From: an uncultured Verrucomicrobiota bacterium
GTDB taxonomy: Bacteria; Verrucomicrobiota; Kiritimatiellia; Kiritimatiellales; Tichowtungiaceae
Direction: 5' to 3'
DNA: 58,254 bases
Assembly (NCBI GenBank): GCA_903831085.1
Contig: CAIKWE010000003.1
Location: forward strand, 87,468 to 145,721
This document shows positions 58,178-58,254 of this stretch, piece by piece. The first letter of the stretch is position 1; each line of letters begins with the position of its first letter. Both the position numbers and the translations under genes were made by a program. Under the pieces are notes generated by a model, which made no database searches, had not been told where the DNA came from, and was given only the letters and a program-made list of their open reading frames with translations.

Positions 58178-58254
<77 letters not shown>

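Overview
KIND OF ORGANISM. The window is a chromosomal segment of an anaerobic or micro-aerobic Gram-negative bacterium, most likely from the PVC superphylum and plausibly Kiritimatiellota or a close relative. That placement is inference from a PEP-CTERM protein, LptF/G lipid export, an Ech-type [NiFe] hydrogenase with a HydE-like radical SAM protein, NifU/NifS-type Fe-S assembly, and an unusually dense set of dispersed palindromes. No rRNA or other phylogenetic marker settles it. By eye the base composition is moderately GC-rich. The dpnI region at the left end looks AT-richer and may have been acquired. LAYOUT. 1-1646: a DpnI-family methyl-directed restriction enzyme with an N-acetyltransferase gene upstream, surrounded by short palindromes. 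1647-4368: aspartate kinase and homoserine dehydrogenase. 4586-5088: a type II toxin-antitoxin pair flanked by palindromes. 5170-6938: malic enzyme and an Hpt phosphotransfer protein. 7068-12224: a glycosidase-like/TPR membrane fusion, a lipoprotein, leucyl aminopeptidase, a pteridine reductase-like SDR and FolB, most joined by stop-start overlaps. 12452-15503: AccA, a LysM L,D-transpeptidase, a rhomboid protease and a small membrane protein. 15508-21178: RNase III, then the apparent operon nadA-nifU-nifS-purC-xerD. 21305-24197: PEP-CTERM protein, DUF502 protein and SLC13-type permease. 24338-31855: a complete Ech hydrogenase operon in canonical A-F order with hypA and a HypC-HydE fusion; it also has an EchA-EchB fusion and an EchC-acetyltransferase fusion. 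32000-42002: CDF transporter, UppP, RecJ, SecDF, YajC, a DUF975-like protein, two oligopeptide-type ABC ATPases and an LptF/G permease. 42141-44501: G6PDH, CutA and a Sel1-repeat protein. 44540-57962: six consecutive signalling genes (four large sensor kinases and two response regulators). 58178-58254: an initiator tRNA-Met ending exactly at the window edge. HOW IT FITS TOGETHER. NifU/NifS can build Fe-S clusters for NadA beside them and for the many Fe-S centres of the Ech complex and HydE. Ech would couple ferredoxin oxidation to H2 evolution and ion pumping, in keeping with fermentative growth. The strongest candidates for something undescribed are the HypC-HydE fusion next to Ech, the EchC-acetyltransferase fusion, and a dispersed palindrome, TTTTCCAA-N3-TTGGAAAA. 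The palindrome occurs about twenty times, both between genes and in frame inside conserved proteins. Several longer inverted-repeat elements also lie between genes and supply stop codons or a ribosome binding site to neighbouring genes.
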